A stretch of DNA of 38,032 nucleotides from Candidatus Lambdaproteobacteria bacterium RIFOXYD2_FULL_50_16 (lineage in GTDB: Bacteria; SAR324; XYD2-FULL-50-16): contig MFNE01000019.1 of NCBI GenBank assembly GCA_001783695.1, forward strand, positions 65,590 to 103,621. Reading direction: 5' to 3'. The translations under genes were made by a program, and so were the position numbers. The notes under the pieces are model-generated. The model was not told the origin of the DNA. It worked only from the letters and a program-made list of their open reading frames with translations, and searched no databases. Within the stretch, counting starts at the first letter, position 1, and each line of letters opens with the position of its first letter. This document shows positions 17,018 to 25,448 of this stretch, piece by piece.

Positions 17018-17612
17018 TGTAAACGTAAGAGAGGTAGGTATTATTAATAAAACTCATGTCCGCCGCTCCTGAAAGGTGACTGCGGTAGGTGTATTCCAAG
17101 CTGCCCAACATCCCTAAGCCAATGGCCGCATACGGGGCCCAGGTATAGCCAGAGGAAAAATAGACCGGCGCAATTTGCAACTCGGTCATCATCGAGGGCT
17201 TTTTGTGCTGGATCAGCCATTTATAGGTTCCAAAACTAGCACCAGCCCGGAAGTAGAGTTTTTCCCAAAAGGGCCCTTTTTGCGCCATTTTTTCCCGGTC
17301 CCCGGCAAAATATTCAAAAACCCCTTCCATAAATTCGGCTTGCATCATGGTAGGATAACCGCTGTCCGAGCCCGAGCCCCAAATTCGGGAATAGGAGCCG
17401 CCGTACCATAGTTCAGGGCCGAAATCGATCAGGTAGTTAGCCTTGACCCCGTACGCCTTTTTAACCGTTGAAAAGGTGGGGTCTAGTTTTGAGTATTGGT
17501 AGGCCTGATAGTTTTGTAAGATACTGTAATTAAGTTGCTGGCGGTCCTTCGCCCAAAGGCTTAGGGGGCAGGTCAGCATAAACATAAAAATCAGCGCTTT
17601 TTGGATATTCAT
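17004..17612 (-). CDS. Small outer-membrane-barrel-like protein
   Basis: 202 residues from the ATG at 17612, chosen because GGAG lies seven bases upstream and a signal peptide (MNIQKALIFMFMLTCPLSLWA) begins there; the open frame extends further upstream but without either. The mature part is rich in Tyr, Gly and alternating hydrophobics (FGPELWYGGSYSRIW, YFRAGASFGTYKW, IAPVYFSSGYTWAPYAAIGLG) and ends in YVYSVLF with a terminal Phe, as in small outer-membrane barrels. No named family is recognised. It overlaps the PBP4-type gene by 14 bp and is probably co-transcribed with it. Confidence 0.65.
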   Translation of the reverse strand: MNIQKALIFMFMLTCPLSLWAKDRQQLNYSILQNYQAYQYSKLDPTFSTVKKAYGVKANYLIDFGPELWYGGSYSRIWGSGSDSGYPTMMQAEFMEGVFEYFAGDREKMAQKGPFWEKLYFRAGASFGTYKWLIQHKKPSMMTELQIAPVYFSSGYTWAPYAAIGLGMLGSLEYTYRSHLSGAADMSFINNTYLSYVYSVLF

Positions 17613-17660
17613 ATCCGCTCCGTTTGGTCCCTTCCTGGGTCCGGCTAAGGCAAGTATCCA

Positions 17661-17689
17661 CCCATAACCTAATTGGACTAAAATGCCAA
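17661..17689 (-). promoter_or_regulatory. Candidate promoter for the barrel-dacB unit
   Basis: On the minus strand TTGGCA (17689-17684, five of six), a 17-bp spacer and TATGGG (17666-17661), about 50 bp before the ATG at 17612. The -35 is good and the -10 weak. Confidence 0.35.
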
Positions 17690-18158
17690 GTGGCGGGGAA
17701 CCCGCTTTTTTTTGGGGTTCCAATCCCATCGAAGGTTCAAAAAACACGCCAATCGGACCAGGAGGCCCCTAAAAGTGTTTATTCTGCGATATAGCCTTAG
17801 TTTCTCGCGGGGAGGGGCTTTTTTACAAGCTCAAATAGAATATCTCGGAAGAGGGCAAAACTAGGTTGTTTAAATTGATAGAAGCGGTGGTTGAGGTGGC
17901 CCCAAAATCAGCCTGCCAAGAGGTTACACTTTTTGTTTGTTTTAAATCGGCTCTTAGGTAAGGGGTCCGGGCGTTAAGAATCGAATCCTCTATTTTAAAA
18001 AAAATTTGGTTTACTTTAACTGCTCCGCTCCTCAAGGGTGGGTGCTGCCCTGTCACCAGTGCCTTAACCGGCCCTGATTGCCTGCGTTTTTTGGGCCAGA
18101 AAACTCCATAAAATCACTCTCCTATTTGCCGCGCCCTTGCCGGTGTCTGTCGTTCTGA
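17690..18158. other. Intergenic stretch with hairpins, no convincing gene
   Basis: No gene is supported here. A perfect 7-bp stem GGAACCC (17697-17703)/GGGTTCC (17715-17721) encloses eight T in its loop. GCCCCT (about 17764) and AGGGGC (17813), followed by six T, could form a long-loop terminator. A 77-codon minus-strand frame at 17823-18056 starts at GTG, has no known domain and only a misplaced GAGGAG, so I do not call it. Confidence 0.5.
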
Positions 18159-18932
18159 TTAGCCCCACTGCATACAGCGGCGGCTGAAATTGCCAAATTC
18201 GAATCCCTCAATCGGGAAGTGAACCGGACGCTCCCACCCAGCGCCTGCTGCCACCAAAAGAGGGCGGAAGTGATCGGGGGTGGGGTGACTTAGAGTCGGG
18301 CTAGGGGCATTTTGCTCCCAGTTAAGTAAAGCGTCCAAGTCAGGCTGACAAAGGGCCTGGACGCTCCATTGGTCAAAATCCTTGGCCCAAGCCTCAGGTG
18401 GTGAATCCCCGGACCAATTTATTTGCCTTAAATTGTGGGTGACCGCCCCGCTAGCAATAATAACCACTCCGGCCTGGGTCAAAGGGCGCATCGCTTGGCC
18501 CAGATCAAACAACCGCTGGTTGCTCCAATTTTGCGGCATAGAAACCTGCAAAATTGGGATCTGTGCCCCTGGCCAAAAGTGATACAAAGGCACCCAAACC
18601 CCATGGTCTAAACCCCGACTGTTCGCGCTTTTTAGAGGTTGGCCCAAGCACTTTTCCAGGCTCAAAACCAAATCTGGTGCCCCTGGAGCGGGATAGGCTA
18701 GTTCGTAGAAGGCTGGATCAAACCCATAAAAATCATAAATTAAATCCTGGTGAACCCCCACCTCGCCATGGGTCAAATCTTCCGTTTCCCAGTGGGCAGA
18801 AAATACCAAGGCTGCTTTGGGTACCCCGACTTCCTCCCCCCAAGCTCGCCACTGGGCCCCTTGGGCTTGGTTGCTTAACAAAAAGGGCGCACCATGGGTA
18901 AAAAACAGCACTGGCATCGCTTTGGGTTCCAT
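18159..18932 (-). CDS. LigB/DODA-type extradiol dioxygenase (YgiD-like)
   Basis: A 257-residue class III extradiol dioxygenase-like protein. The metal-binding histidines expected in the family are in FFTHGAP near residue 13, FSAHWET near 47 and SGAVTHNLR near 170; LDHGVWVPLYHFWP at about 107 carries another conserved histidine. This is the DODA/YgiD group, with 4,5-DOPA dioxygenase activity in some members; the natural substrate here is unknown. The first ATG is chosen because AAGGA lies about eight bases upstream; a second ATG five codons in is possible. It is monocistronic. Confidence 0.88.
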   Translation of the reverse strand: MEPKAMPVLFFTHGAPFLLSNQAQGAQWRAWGEEVGVPKAALVFSAHWETEDLTHGEVGVHQDLIYDFYGFDPAFYELAYPAPGAPDLVLSLEKCLGQPLKSANSRGLDHGVWVPLYHFWPGAQIPILQVSMPQNWSNQRLFDLGQAMRPLTQAGVVIIASGAVTHNLRQINWSGDSPPEAWAKDFDQWSVQALCQPDLDALLNWEQNAPSPTLSHPTPDHFRPLLVAAGAGWERPVHFPIEGFEFGNFSRRCMQWG

Positions 18933-19268
18933 TTATTTTTCCTTGATTCGACGGGTTCGCTTTCCAGCATAACAAGGCTGACCAAGTTGCACCAGCAGGG
19001 GTAGCTGTTGATATAATCTTTTAAACCTAAAAAATGCCTGTCCTTAAGAGGAATCGTTAAAAAAATATCAACTGGAACAATCAAGATAACCAAACTAAGG
19101 TCAAAGGCATTAGAGCAACCTAAAAAAGGTAGGCCACAACCTGTTTTAGGCTCGGCCTTTTAGCACTTGGAGTGGATAGAAAATACGGCATAACCCTTGG
19201 CTATTTACCAAAAATAGGATACAAAGGGCGGCAGTTAGAACCCTATTAAACCTATGGGTGAACCTAAA
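18933..19268. other. Intergenic stretch between DODA-type gene and mlaA
   Basis: AT-rich, with no gene seen. A TATAAT at 19015-19020 on the plus strand has TTGCAC 19 bp upstream, a little too far. AGGCC (19131-19135)/GGCCT (19154-19158) with an inner CCT/AGG and TTTT could be a weak terminator, so a short transcript between them is possible but unproven. Weak promoter-like elements (TTGGAG/CATAAC, TTGGCT/TACAAA) closer to mlaA may drive the operon. Confidence 0.4.
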
Positions 19269-20216
19269 ATGTTTCGATATGCCGCATTATTTTTGTGGGT
19301 CATTAGTCCCCCGGTTTTATTAGCTTCGCCCGCCTTCCCTTTAGGTTCTGGCCCCCGCCTTGATTGGGATTATCCGGTCCCGGCCTCCACCAAGCTAAGC
19401 GACTCCACCCCGCAATTAGCCGATCTGGCTAGGTTTGATTACGCCCAATATGACCCCAGGCCAACTAAAGCCCCACAAGAGTCTTGGGCTCAAGTGGACC
19501 AAGCCCCCGAGGCCGACACTAACGATGGTTTTGATCAATTTGAAGACGAGTTTGGCGCACCGGACAAAGCAGAAAAATCAGACCCTTTTGAAGGTTTCAA
19601 CCGGGTGATGACTAGCTTTAACGACCGGGTTTATGTTTATGTTTTAGACCCGGTAGCCCGAGGCTGGCGATTTGTGGTTCCCGAAGGCGGGCGTAAGGCC
19701 TTGGGTCGTTTCTTTGATAACCTCTTATATCCGCTGCGCTTGGCCAACAACCTTTTGCAAGCCAAGGTGGGCAACGCAGCCGAAGAGACCGGACGGTTTG
19801 TGGTTAATAGTACGGTAGGTCTATTGGGCCTATTTGACCCAGCCAAAGATTGGTTAGACTGGCAGGCTCACGAAGAGGACTTTGGGCAAACCTTGGGATA
19901 TTGGGGGGTTGGCCCAGGTCCACATCTAGTGCTCCCCTTTTTGGGACCTTCGAACCTGCGCGACACCTTCTCGTTATACCCCGATTGGGAGATGGACCCA
20001 CACACCTGCGCGCAAGCCTGGGAAAAAGGGATACCCGTTTCTGGCGTGACCTGCCGCAATACGGTCCAATCGTTGGGCATTACGGTATTCAAAGCGGTTA
20101 ACAACACCAGTTTGCATATTGGTGAGTACGAAAACCTCAAAAAAGACGCCTTCGATTTATACCCTTTTTTAAGGGATGTTTACGAACAAAACCGAATCAA
20201 AAAAATTGCGGAGTAA
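19269..20216 (+). CDS. mlaA: MlaA/VacJ family protein lacking the lipobox cysteine
   Basis: About 315 residues. The MlaA domain (about 110-300) is clear: DPFEGFNRVMTSFNDRVY, PEGGRKALGRFFDNLLYPLRLANNLLQAK, RFVVNSTVGLLGLFDPA, EEDFGQTLGYWGVGPGPHLVLPFLGPSNLRD. MlaA sits in the outer membrane and removes misplaced phospholipids from the outer leaflet. The N-terminus (MFRYAALFLWVISPPVLLAS) is a signal peptide with no cysteine, so unlike E. coli MlaA it is not lipidated; an acidic linker of about 80 residues follows. The ATG at 19269 has GGGTGA seven bases upstream; one at 19254 has none. It leads mlaA-mlaC-RND. Confidence 0.93.
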   Translation: MFRYAALFLWVISPPVLLASPAFPLGSGPRLDWDYPVPASTKLSDSTPQLADLARFDYAQYDPRPTKAPQESWAQVDQAPEADTNDGFDQFEDEFGAPDKAEKSDPFEGFNRVMTSFNDRVYVYVLDPVARGWRFVVPEGGRKALGRFFDNLLYPLRLANNLLQAKVGNAAEETGRFVVNSTVGLLGLFDPAKDWLDWQAHEEDFGQTLGYWGVGPGPHLVLPFLGPSNLRDTFSLYPDWEMDPHTCAQAWEKGIPVSGVTCRNTVQSLGITVFKAVNNTSLHIGEYENLKKDAFDLYPFLRDVYEQNRIKKIAE

Positions 20217-20219
20217 GCC

Positions 20220-20837
20220 ATGAAAAAATTAGTTAGCCTATTGATGGTATTGTTGTTAGTCTCCTTGCCGGTCTTTGCGGAGGAAACGGCTGAGGTTAAA
20301 AAACTGGCCAAAGAAAAGATCGATATCGTTATCAATTTATTGCGCGTTGAAAAAGACAAAAAACTACGCAACAAAAAAATCATCGAGGCCTTAGACCCTA
20401 TCTTTGACTTTGAACAAATGGCCAAGGTCAGCTTAGGTAAGACCGGTTGGATGGCGATGAACGCGGAACAACAAAAAGAGTTTAACCTACTTTTTGTTAA
20501 ACGGCTCCAAGAGTCTTATTTAGAAAAACTAGACCTTTATACCGACGAAAAAGTGACCGTCGATGAAGCCACTGAGGTCCAGACCCAGTCAGGCAAGGCC
20601 CGGATTTATGTGACTACCCACCTGATTAGTGCTGACGATAAAAAAGAGATGGTTTATCGCTTTTATAAAAATGATACCCACTGGCTCGTTTACGATGTCG
20701 AGATCATGGGGGTTTCAGTGGTCCAGACCTACCGCAGTCAATTTGCCGGAATCTTAGCCAAAGGCAGTGTGGAAGACCTGCTGGCTAAATTACGAAAACA
20801 AGGGGAATTTTCGGTGCCTACGGGCTCCAAAGGATAA
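20220..20837 (+). CDS. mlaC: MlaC/Ttg2D-type periplasmic phospholipid carrier
   Basis: A 205-residue protein with a signal peptide (MKKLVSLLMVLLLVSLPVFA) and an MlaC fold: an N-terminal helical part with LDPIFDFEQMAKVSLG (the conserved F-D-F/Y-xxM-A segment), EFNLLFVKRLQESYLEKLDLY, then strands ending in WLVYDVEIMGVSVVQTYRSQF. MlaC ferries a phospholipid across the periplasm. GGAG precedes the ATG, and only three bases separate it from mlaA. Here it is followed by an RND exporter, with no MlaFEDB importer, which resembles the HpnM-HpnN pairing. Confidence 0.92.
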   Translation: MKKLVSLLMVLLLVSLPVFAEETAEVKKLAKEKIDIVINLLRVEKDKKLRNKKIIEALDPIFDFEQMAKVSLGKTGWMAMNAEQQKEFNLLFVKRLQESYLEKLDLYTDEKVTVDEATEVQTQSGKARIYVTTHLISADDKKEMVYRFYKNDTHWLVYDVEIMGVSVVQTYRSQFAGILAKGSVEDLLAKLRKQGEFSVPTGSKG

Positions 20838-20840
20838 TAA

Positions 20841-23333
20841 ATGGTTGAAAATTTCTTTCGCAAATGGGTTTTAGGATATCCTAAAACCGTCCTGCTAGTG
20901 TTAGTAATAATGGTTAGCTACCTAGGCTGGCAGGCTACCAAGCTAGAGGTGGACGCTTCGGCTGAGACCTTAACCCTAGAGGATGATCAAGACCTCAAAA
21001 CCACCCGTGATGTTGCCCAGCGGTATGGGAGCCCTGATTTTTTAGTGGTCACTTTTGAAGGGAAAGGCGAACTTCTTAGCGATGAAAATCTAAAAAACCT
21101 TAAGGCTCTGCAAGCGGATCTTGAAAAGGTAAAAGGGGTCAAGTCGGTGGTATCGATCCTCAACGTACCCCTAATGCAGTCCCCGACCAAGCCCCTTAAA
21201 GAGTTGCTCAAGGAGGTCCCCACGTTGGAGACCCCTTGGATCGACAAGACCTTAGCAAAAAAGGAATTTTTAGAAAGTCCTATCTACCAAAACATGTTGG
21301 TTTCGCCAGACGCGAAAACCACGGCCCTCCAAGTTAACCTAGTGGAGGACCAAAACTACATGAAGCTGATCTACCGCCGCTACGACCTTCGCGATAAGCA
21401 AAAGGCGGGAACCATGACCCCCGATGAACAGCGCGAGCTTGACCAACTGCAACTCGAATTCAAGACCCTCCGCGACCATCTTCGGATCGAGCAACACCAA
21501 GTTATCGCCCAAGTTCGCGAGGCGATGAACCAGCACCGCCAAGGGACTGAGCTTTTCTTGGGCGGGGTGAACATGATCGCCGACGACTCGATCAATTTTC
21601 TCAAGTCGGACCTGCGGATTTTTGGTTCGGCGGTTTTAGTCTTTTTGGTAATTACCCTTTGGTTAATCTTCCGCCAAATCCGCTGGGTTTTGATTCCCTT
21701 GGTGATCTGTTTCTTTTCAGTGGTGGCGACCTCGGGTTTTTTAGGGATGTTTAACTGGGAGGTAACGGTAATCTCCTCGAACTTTGTTTCGATTCAGTTG
21801 ATTATCACCATGGCCCTGACCATCCACCTGATTGTTCGTTACCGCGAAGCCGTGGCCAACCATCCAGATTATAGCCAGCACGACCTGGTGCTGGAAGCGA
21901 CTGCTTCGATGTTTATCCCTTGTCTCTACATGGTGCTGACCACGGTAGCCGGGTTTTGTTCTTTGCTACTTTCTGGGATCCTGCCCGTAATCAATTTCGG
22001 CTGGATGATGTCAGTGGGGATCTTTGTTTCTTTGTTTCTAACCTTTTTGATTTTCCCGGCCTTGTTGATCCAGATGGATAAACTCCCACCTAGTATCAAA
22101 TCGGTTCACCAGTTTTCCTTAACTAAGATCATGGCCAACCTAACCGAGCACCGGGGCCGAGGAATCATGTTGGTCAGTGTGCTGGTTATGGTGCTTAGTT
22201 GTTTAGGCGGGGCCCAGTTAAAGGTGGAAAACGCCTTTATTAACTATTTTAGAGAAAGCACCGAAATCTACCAAGGGATGAAGGTGATCGACCAACAACT
22301 AGGTGGCACCACCCCCCTAGACGTAGTGGTTAATTTCCCAGCCTCCCCCCAAACTACCGCGCCCATAAAGGCAGCAGAGGGCGACGAGTGGAGCGAGATG
22401 GACGACTTCGAGGCTGAATTTAAAGCCGAAGAAGGGGGTGCGCAATATTGGTTTACCTCTGAAAAAATGGCAGAGGTGGAAAAAATTCACGATTATTTAA
22501 ACAGCCTAGAGGTGACCGGCAAGGTGGTTAGTTTAGGCACGATGCTTAAAGTGGGCCGAGTGCTTAACAGCGGAGATCCTTTAGATAACTTCGCTTTGGC
22601 CTTAGTTTACAAAGAACTGCCTGAGCGCTTCCGCAAGATTATTTTAGACCCATATGTTTCGGTCGAAAACGATCAGGTTCGGTTTTCGATTCGAGTGGTC
22701 GATTCCGCGCCAGGGCTGCGCCGGGATGCCTTTATTAAACAACTCAAAACAGAGTTGGTGACTAAGGTTGGGCTTAAGCCAGACCAGTTCCAGGTGACCG
22801 GGATGTTGGTTTTGTATAACAATATGTTACAAAGCCTCTTTAACAGCCAAATCCTCACCTTAGGGGCGGTGATTGCCTCTTTGATGGTGATGTTTATGCT
22901 CCTATTCCAGAGCGTAAAAATCTCGCTAATTGCCATCTTTCCAAACGTCCTGTCAGTGGCGGTGGTTTTAGGGTTTATGGGCTGGGCAGGGATTCCCTTA
23001 GACATGATGACGATTACCATTGCTTCGATCTCGGTGGGAATCGCGGTGGACGACACGATTCATTACATCCACCGATTCAGAGAGGAATTCGCGGAAATAG
23101 GCAACTACCTAGAAACCATGCATAAGTGTCACCGCACCATTGCTTACGCCATGTATTACACCTCGGTGACTATTATTATTGGCTTTTCGATCTTGGTGCT
23201 TTCTAACTTTATCCCAAGTATCCTCTTTGGTCTCTTGACCGGTCTGGCCATGGTCGCCGCATGGCTTACCGCGCTTACGCTACTACCGGCGCTATTGATT
23301 TACTTCAAACCCTTTGGCCCAGAGCGGGCCTAA
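20841..23333 (+). CDS. RND/MMPL-type lipid transporter (HpnN-like)
   Basis: An 830-residue RND-superfamily protein with about 12 membrane helices: one at 13-31, a bundle of five at about 245-415, one near 433 and five at about 660-820, separated by two periplasmic domains. The repeated RND motif is seen as GIAVDDTIHYIHRFREE in the second half. Its place straight after mlaC suggests hydrophobic cargo handed to or taken from MlaC, as proposed for HpnN and related MMPL exporters. Hopanoid genes are not in the window, so hopanoid cargo is only an analogy. Ribosome site AAAGGA lies at the end of mlaC. A stable hairpin follows the stop. Confidence 0.88.
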   Translation: MVENFFRKWVLGYPKTVLLVLVIMVSYLGWQATKLEVDASAETLTLEDDQDLKTTRDVAQRYGSPDFLVVTFEGKGELLSDENLKNLKALQADLEKVKGVKSVVSILNVPLMQSPTKPLKELLKEVPTLETPWIDKTLAKKEFLESPIYQNMLVSPDAKTTALQVNLVEDQNYMKLIYRRYDLRDKQKAGTMTPDEQRELDQLQLEFKTLRDHLRIEQHQVIAQVREAMNQHRQGTELFLGGVNMIADDSINFLKSDLRIFGSAVLVFLVITLWLIFRQIRWVLIPLVICFFSVVATSGFLGMFNWEVTVISSNFVSIQLIITMALTIHLIVRYREAVANHPDYSQHDLVLEATASMFIPCLYMVLTTVAGFCSLLLSGILPVINFGWMMSVGIFVSLFLTFLIFPALLIQMDKLPPSIKSVHQFSLTKIMANLTEHRGRGIMLVSVLVMVLSCLGGAQLKVENAFINYFRESTEIYQGMKVIDQQLGGTTPLDVVVNFPASPQTTAPIKAAEGDEWSEMDDFEAEFKAEEGGAQYWFTSEKMAEVEKIHDYLNSLEVTGKVVSLGTMLKVGRVLNSGDPLDNFALALVYKELPERFRKIILDPYVSVENDQVRFSIRVVDSAPGLRRDAFIKQLKTELVTKVGLKPDQFQVTGMLVLYNNMLQSLFNSQILTLGAVIASLMVMFMLLFQSVKISLIAIFPNVLSVAVVLGFMGWAGIPLDMMTITIASISVGIAVDDTIHYIHRFREEFAEIGNYLETMHKCHRTIAYAMYYTSVTIIIGFSILVLSNFIPSILFGLLTGLAMVAAWLTALTLLPALLIYFKPFGPERA

Positions 23334-23337
23334 AAAA

Positions 23338-23361
23338 CCAGGCCGTCTCAAAGACGGCTGG
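23338..23361 (+). other. Stable hairpin after the RND gene
   Basis: CCAG plus CCGTCT pairs with AGACGG plus CTGG around a three-base loop with one bulged G, four bases after the RND stop. The plus strand has no T-run after it; an A-run lies before it. It may protect the mRNA end or be a minus-strand terminator. The 260 bp up to the antiporter gene hold nothing else I can name. Confidence 0.5.
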
Positions 23362-23621
23362 GAAAATTAGGGGCGATTTATTATAATATCAAAGTTTTAC
23401 AAACAAATCTGCCCCCTTGTTCAAGGGCTTAGATGAAACTTGTTGATGTCACCCTGTTCGGGCAGAGGCATCTAAATGAGGGGAAAATCACTTGGTGACC
23501 TATCCCCTAAGAGTTAAGACCGCCTGAAGTGCCCAAGGTCGGCGAATGGACTTGACCAAGGAACCGCACCCAGCGCAATACTTACCGCTTATTTCCCAAC
23601 CTGTTGACCCTCCAAAAATAC

Positions 23622-25355
23622 ATGCAATCCTTCGACTTAGTGTTGATGTTTTTGGCCTTTGGCACCTTGCTGGGAATGGCAAGATTCTTAGGGGAACTTT
23701 TTCGGCATTTCAACCAACCCGCCGTTTTAGGTGAGATCTTAGCCGGGTTGTTTTTAGGTCCGACCCTTTTAGGGCGGGTCTGGCCAGAAGCCCATGGGCT
23801 CTTATTTCCAGAGGCCGGGCCTGGGGCCATCGTTTTGCAAGCCTTCGCCACCTTAGCCATTACCCTATATCTATTAGTGGCGGGGATGGAGGTGGACCTA
23901 TCCACCCTCTGGCGGCAAGGCCGATTGGCCATTATGATTAGCCTATCAGGGATCCTTTTGCCCTTTGCCGCCGGGTTCTTGGCGGCTTGGTTTTTTCCAC
24001 TGTTTTTAGGGGCCGGTCACCAAGCCCAATCCTTGGCCTTCCCCCTCTTTTTTGCCACGGCTCTCTCTATTTCCTCCCTGCCGATCATCGCCAAGACCTT
24101 GATGGATATTGATCTCTATCGCACCGACCTGGGGATGGTGATTATGGCGGCGGCCATTGGCAACGATCTAGTAGGCTGGATCATTTTTGCGGCTATCTTG
24201 GGGATGATTGGCCAGGAAAGTACCCATGGCGCCTCAATTGGCGAGGTCACGGTTTTAGTATTAGGTACAGCAATTTTTATGCTGACCTTGGGTCGCTGGC
24301 TAATAAACCGACTCTTGGGGTTGGTGCAAACCTACGCCAGTTGGTCTGGCGGCGTGATTAGCCTCGCTTTGACCTTGACCCTGTTTTCTGCCGCCTGGAC
24401 CGAATGGATCGGGGTTCACGCCCTCTTCGGAGCCTTTTTGTTTGGCATTGCCTTAGGGGATAGTTCGAGGGTGCGCAAACACACCCGCGTAACCCTAGAG
24501 CAATTTATTTCCTTTTTTTTCGCCCCCTTCTTTTTTGCGGGGATTGGCCTTCACCTCGATTTCTGGCAACACTTTGACCCTCTATTAACCTTGGTCGTGG
24601 TGATTATCAGTATTTTTGGGAAAGTGGTCGGCTGTGGACTGGGGGGCAAGTTGGCGGGATTGCCTTGGAATCAGGCTTGGGCCATCGGTTTTGGTATGAA
24701 CGCTCGGGGCGCAATGGAGATTATTTTGGCGCTTTTAGCCTTTGAGGCGGGCTTAATCGGGGCCAATTTGTTTATGGCATTGGTTGTTATGGCCCTGGTG
24801 ACCACCGCTATTAGCGGGCCAGGGATGCAGTTTATGTTGGGTCACAAAAAAAACCGTCTCACCTTTACCGACTTCTTATCGGCTAAAACCTTTGTCCCGA
24901 AAATGCAAGTAAACGACTGCTGGGAGGCGATTGAGCTACTTTCAAGGGTAGCCGCCTTGCAGGCCGGTCTTGATCCTTTGGAGGTGATTGAAGCGGTAAA
25001 AAGCCGTGAGGAAACCATGAGCACCGGTGTAGCCAAAGGCTTAGCCTTACCCCACGGGCGATTGCCCAAACTAAAAAAACCAATTATAGCCTTAGGAATC
25101 TGCAGCCAGGGAGTCGATTTTCACTCTGTCGACAACACCCCTGCTTACTTGATCATTCTAATATTAAACGGGTCCCAAGACAGCGGAGTCCAACTCCGTC
25201 TCTTGGCAGATGCAGCCCGTATCATTAAAGAGGTGGAAAATCTGGAAGAAGTGAAAAACATTACCGAATTTTCAGAGCTCTTGCACTGGCTACGGATTCA
25301 ACGAAATAAAGCGGGAGTGCCCAAACTAGGGCCCACTAATCCCCAGCAAGCCTAA
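23622..25355 (+). CDS. CPA2 cation:proton antiporter fused to a PTS EIIA (fructose/nitrogen-type) domain
   Basis: 577 residues from ATG; an in-frame TTG at 23604 is possible. Residues 1-400 are a CPA2/KefB-type exchanger with about 12 helices, the ion site AAIGNDLVGW and MNARGAMEIILALLAFEAGL. Residues about 430-575 form a PTS EIIA type-2 domain: SREETMSTGVAKGLALPHGR has the phosphorylatable histidine, and LLADAARIIKE follows. The exchanger moves Na+ or K+ against H+; the EIIA domain probably tunes it according to PTS phosphorylation, as free EIIA-Ntr does with K+ transport. No PTS gene is in the window. No strong ribosome site is seen at either start. Confidence 0.88.
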   Translation: MQSFDLVLMFLAFGTLLGMARFLGELFRHFNQPAVLGEILAGLFLGPTLLGRVWPEAHGLLFPEAGPGAIVLQAFATLAITLYLLVAGMEVDLSTLWRQGRLAIMISLSGILLPFAAGFLAAWFFPLFLGAGHQAQSLAFPLFFATALSISSLPIIAKTLMDIDLYRTDLGMVIMAAAIGNDLVGWIIFAAILGMIGQESTHGASIGEVTVLVLGTAIFMLTLGRWLINRLLGLVQTYASWSGGVISLALTLTLFSAAWTEWIGVHALFGAFLFGIALGDSSRVRKHTRVTLEQFISFFFAPFFFAGIGLHLDFWQHFDPLLTLVVVIISIFGKVVGCGLGGKLAGLPWNQAWAIGFGMNARGAMEIILALLAFEAGLIGANLFMALVVMALVTTAISGPGMQFMLGHKKNRLTFTDFLSAKTFVPKMQVNDCWEAIELLSRVAALQAGLDPLEVIEAVKSREETMSTGVAKGLALPHGRLPKLKKPIIALGICSQGVDFHSVDNTPAYLIILILNGSQDSGVQLRLLADAARIIKEVENLEEVKNITEFSELLHWLRIQRNKAGVPKLGPTNPQQA

Positions 25356-25390
25356 CACCGCCTCCTGTTTGTGCCCAACATTCCCTAGCC

Positions 25391-25419
25391 TTGCCCCCAT
25401 AGGTGGATGGGTGTATGAT
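25391..25419 (+). promoter_or_regulatory. Sigma70-type promoter of the LolA-like/ABC/barrel unit
   Basis: TTGCCC (25391-25396), a 17-bp spacer and TATGAT (25414-25419, five of six), about 30 bp before the LolA-like start. A GGGAGG ribosome site precedes the ATG. This is the best promoter match I see in the window. Confidence 0.6.
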
Positions 25420-25448
25420 TTAGGAAAACAAAACCGTTAGGGAGGGTT

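Noticed and set aside
17823..18056. A 77-codon minus-strand frame in the gap after the barrel gene
   Set aside because: GTG start without a ribosome site at the right distance, no recognised domain and no partner genes; left as non-coding.
19015..19165. A possible small RNA between a TATAAT and a weak hairpin
   Set aside because: The -35 spacing is 19 bp and the T-run is only four; not enough to call.
23362..23621. Possible riboswitch or leader upstream of the antiporter
   Set aside because: I looked for ydaO, c-di-GMP and Mn-type cores and saw none; only short stems.
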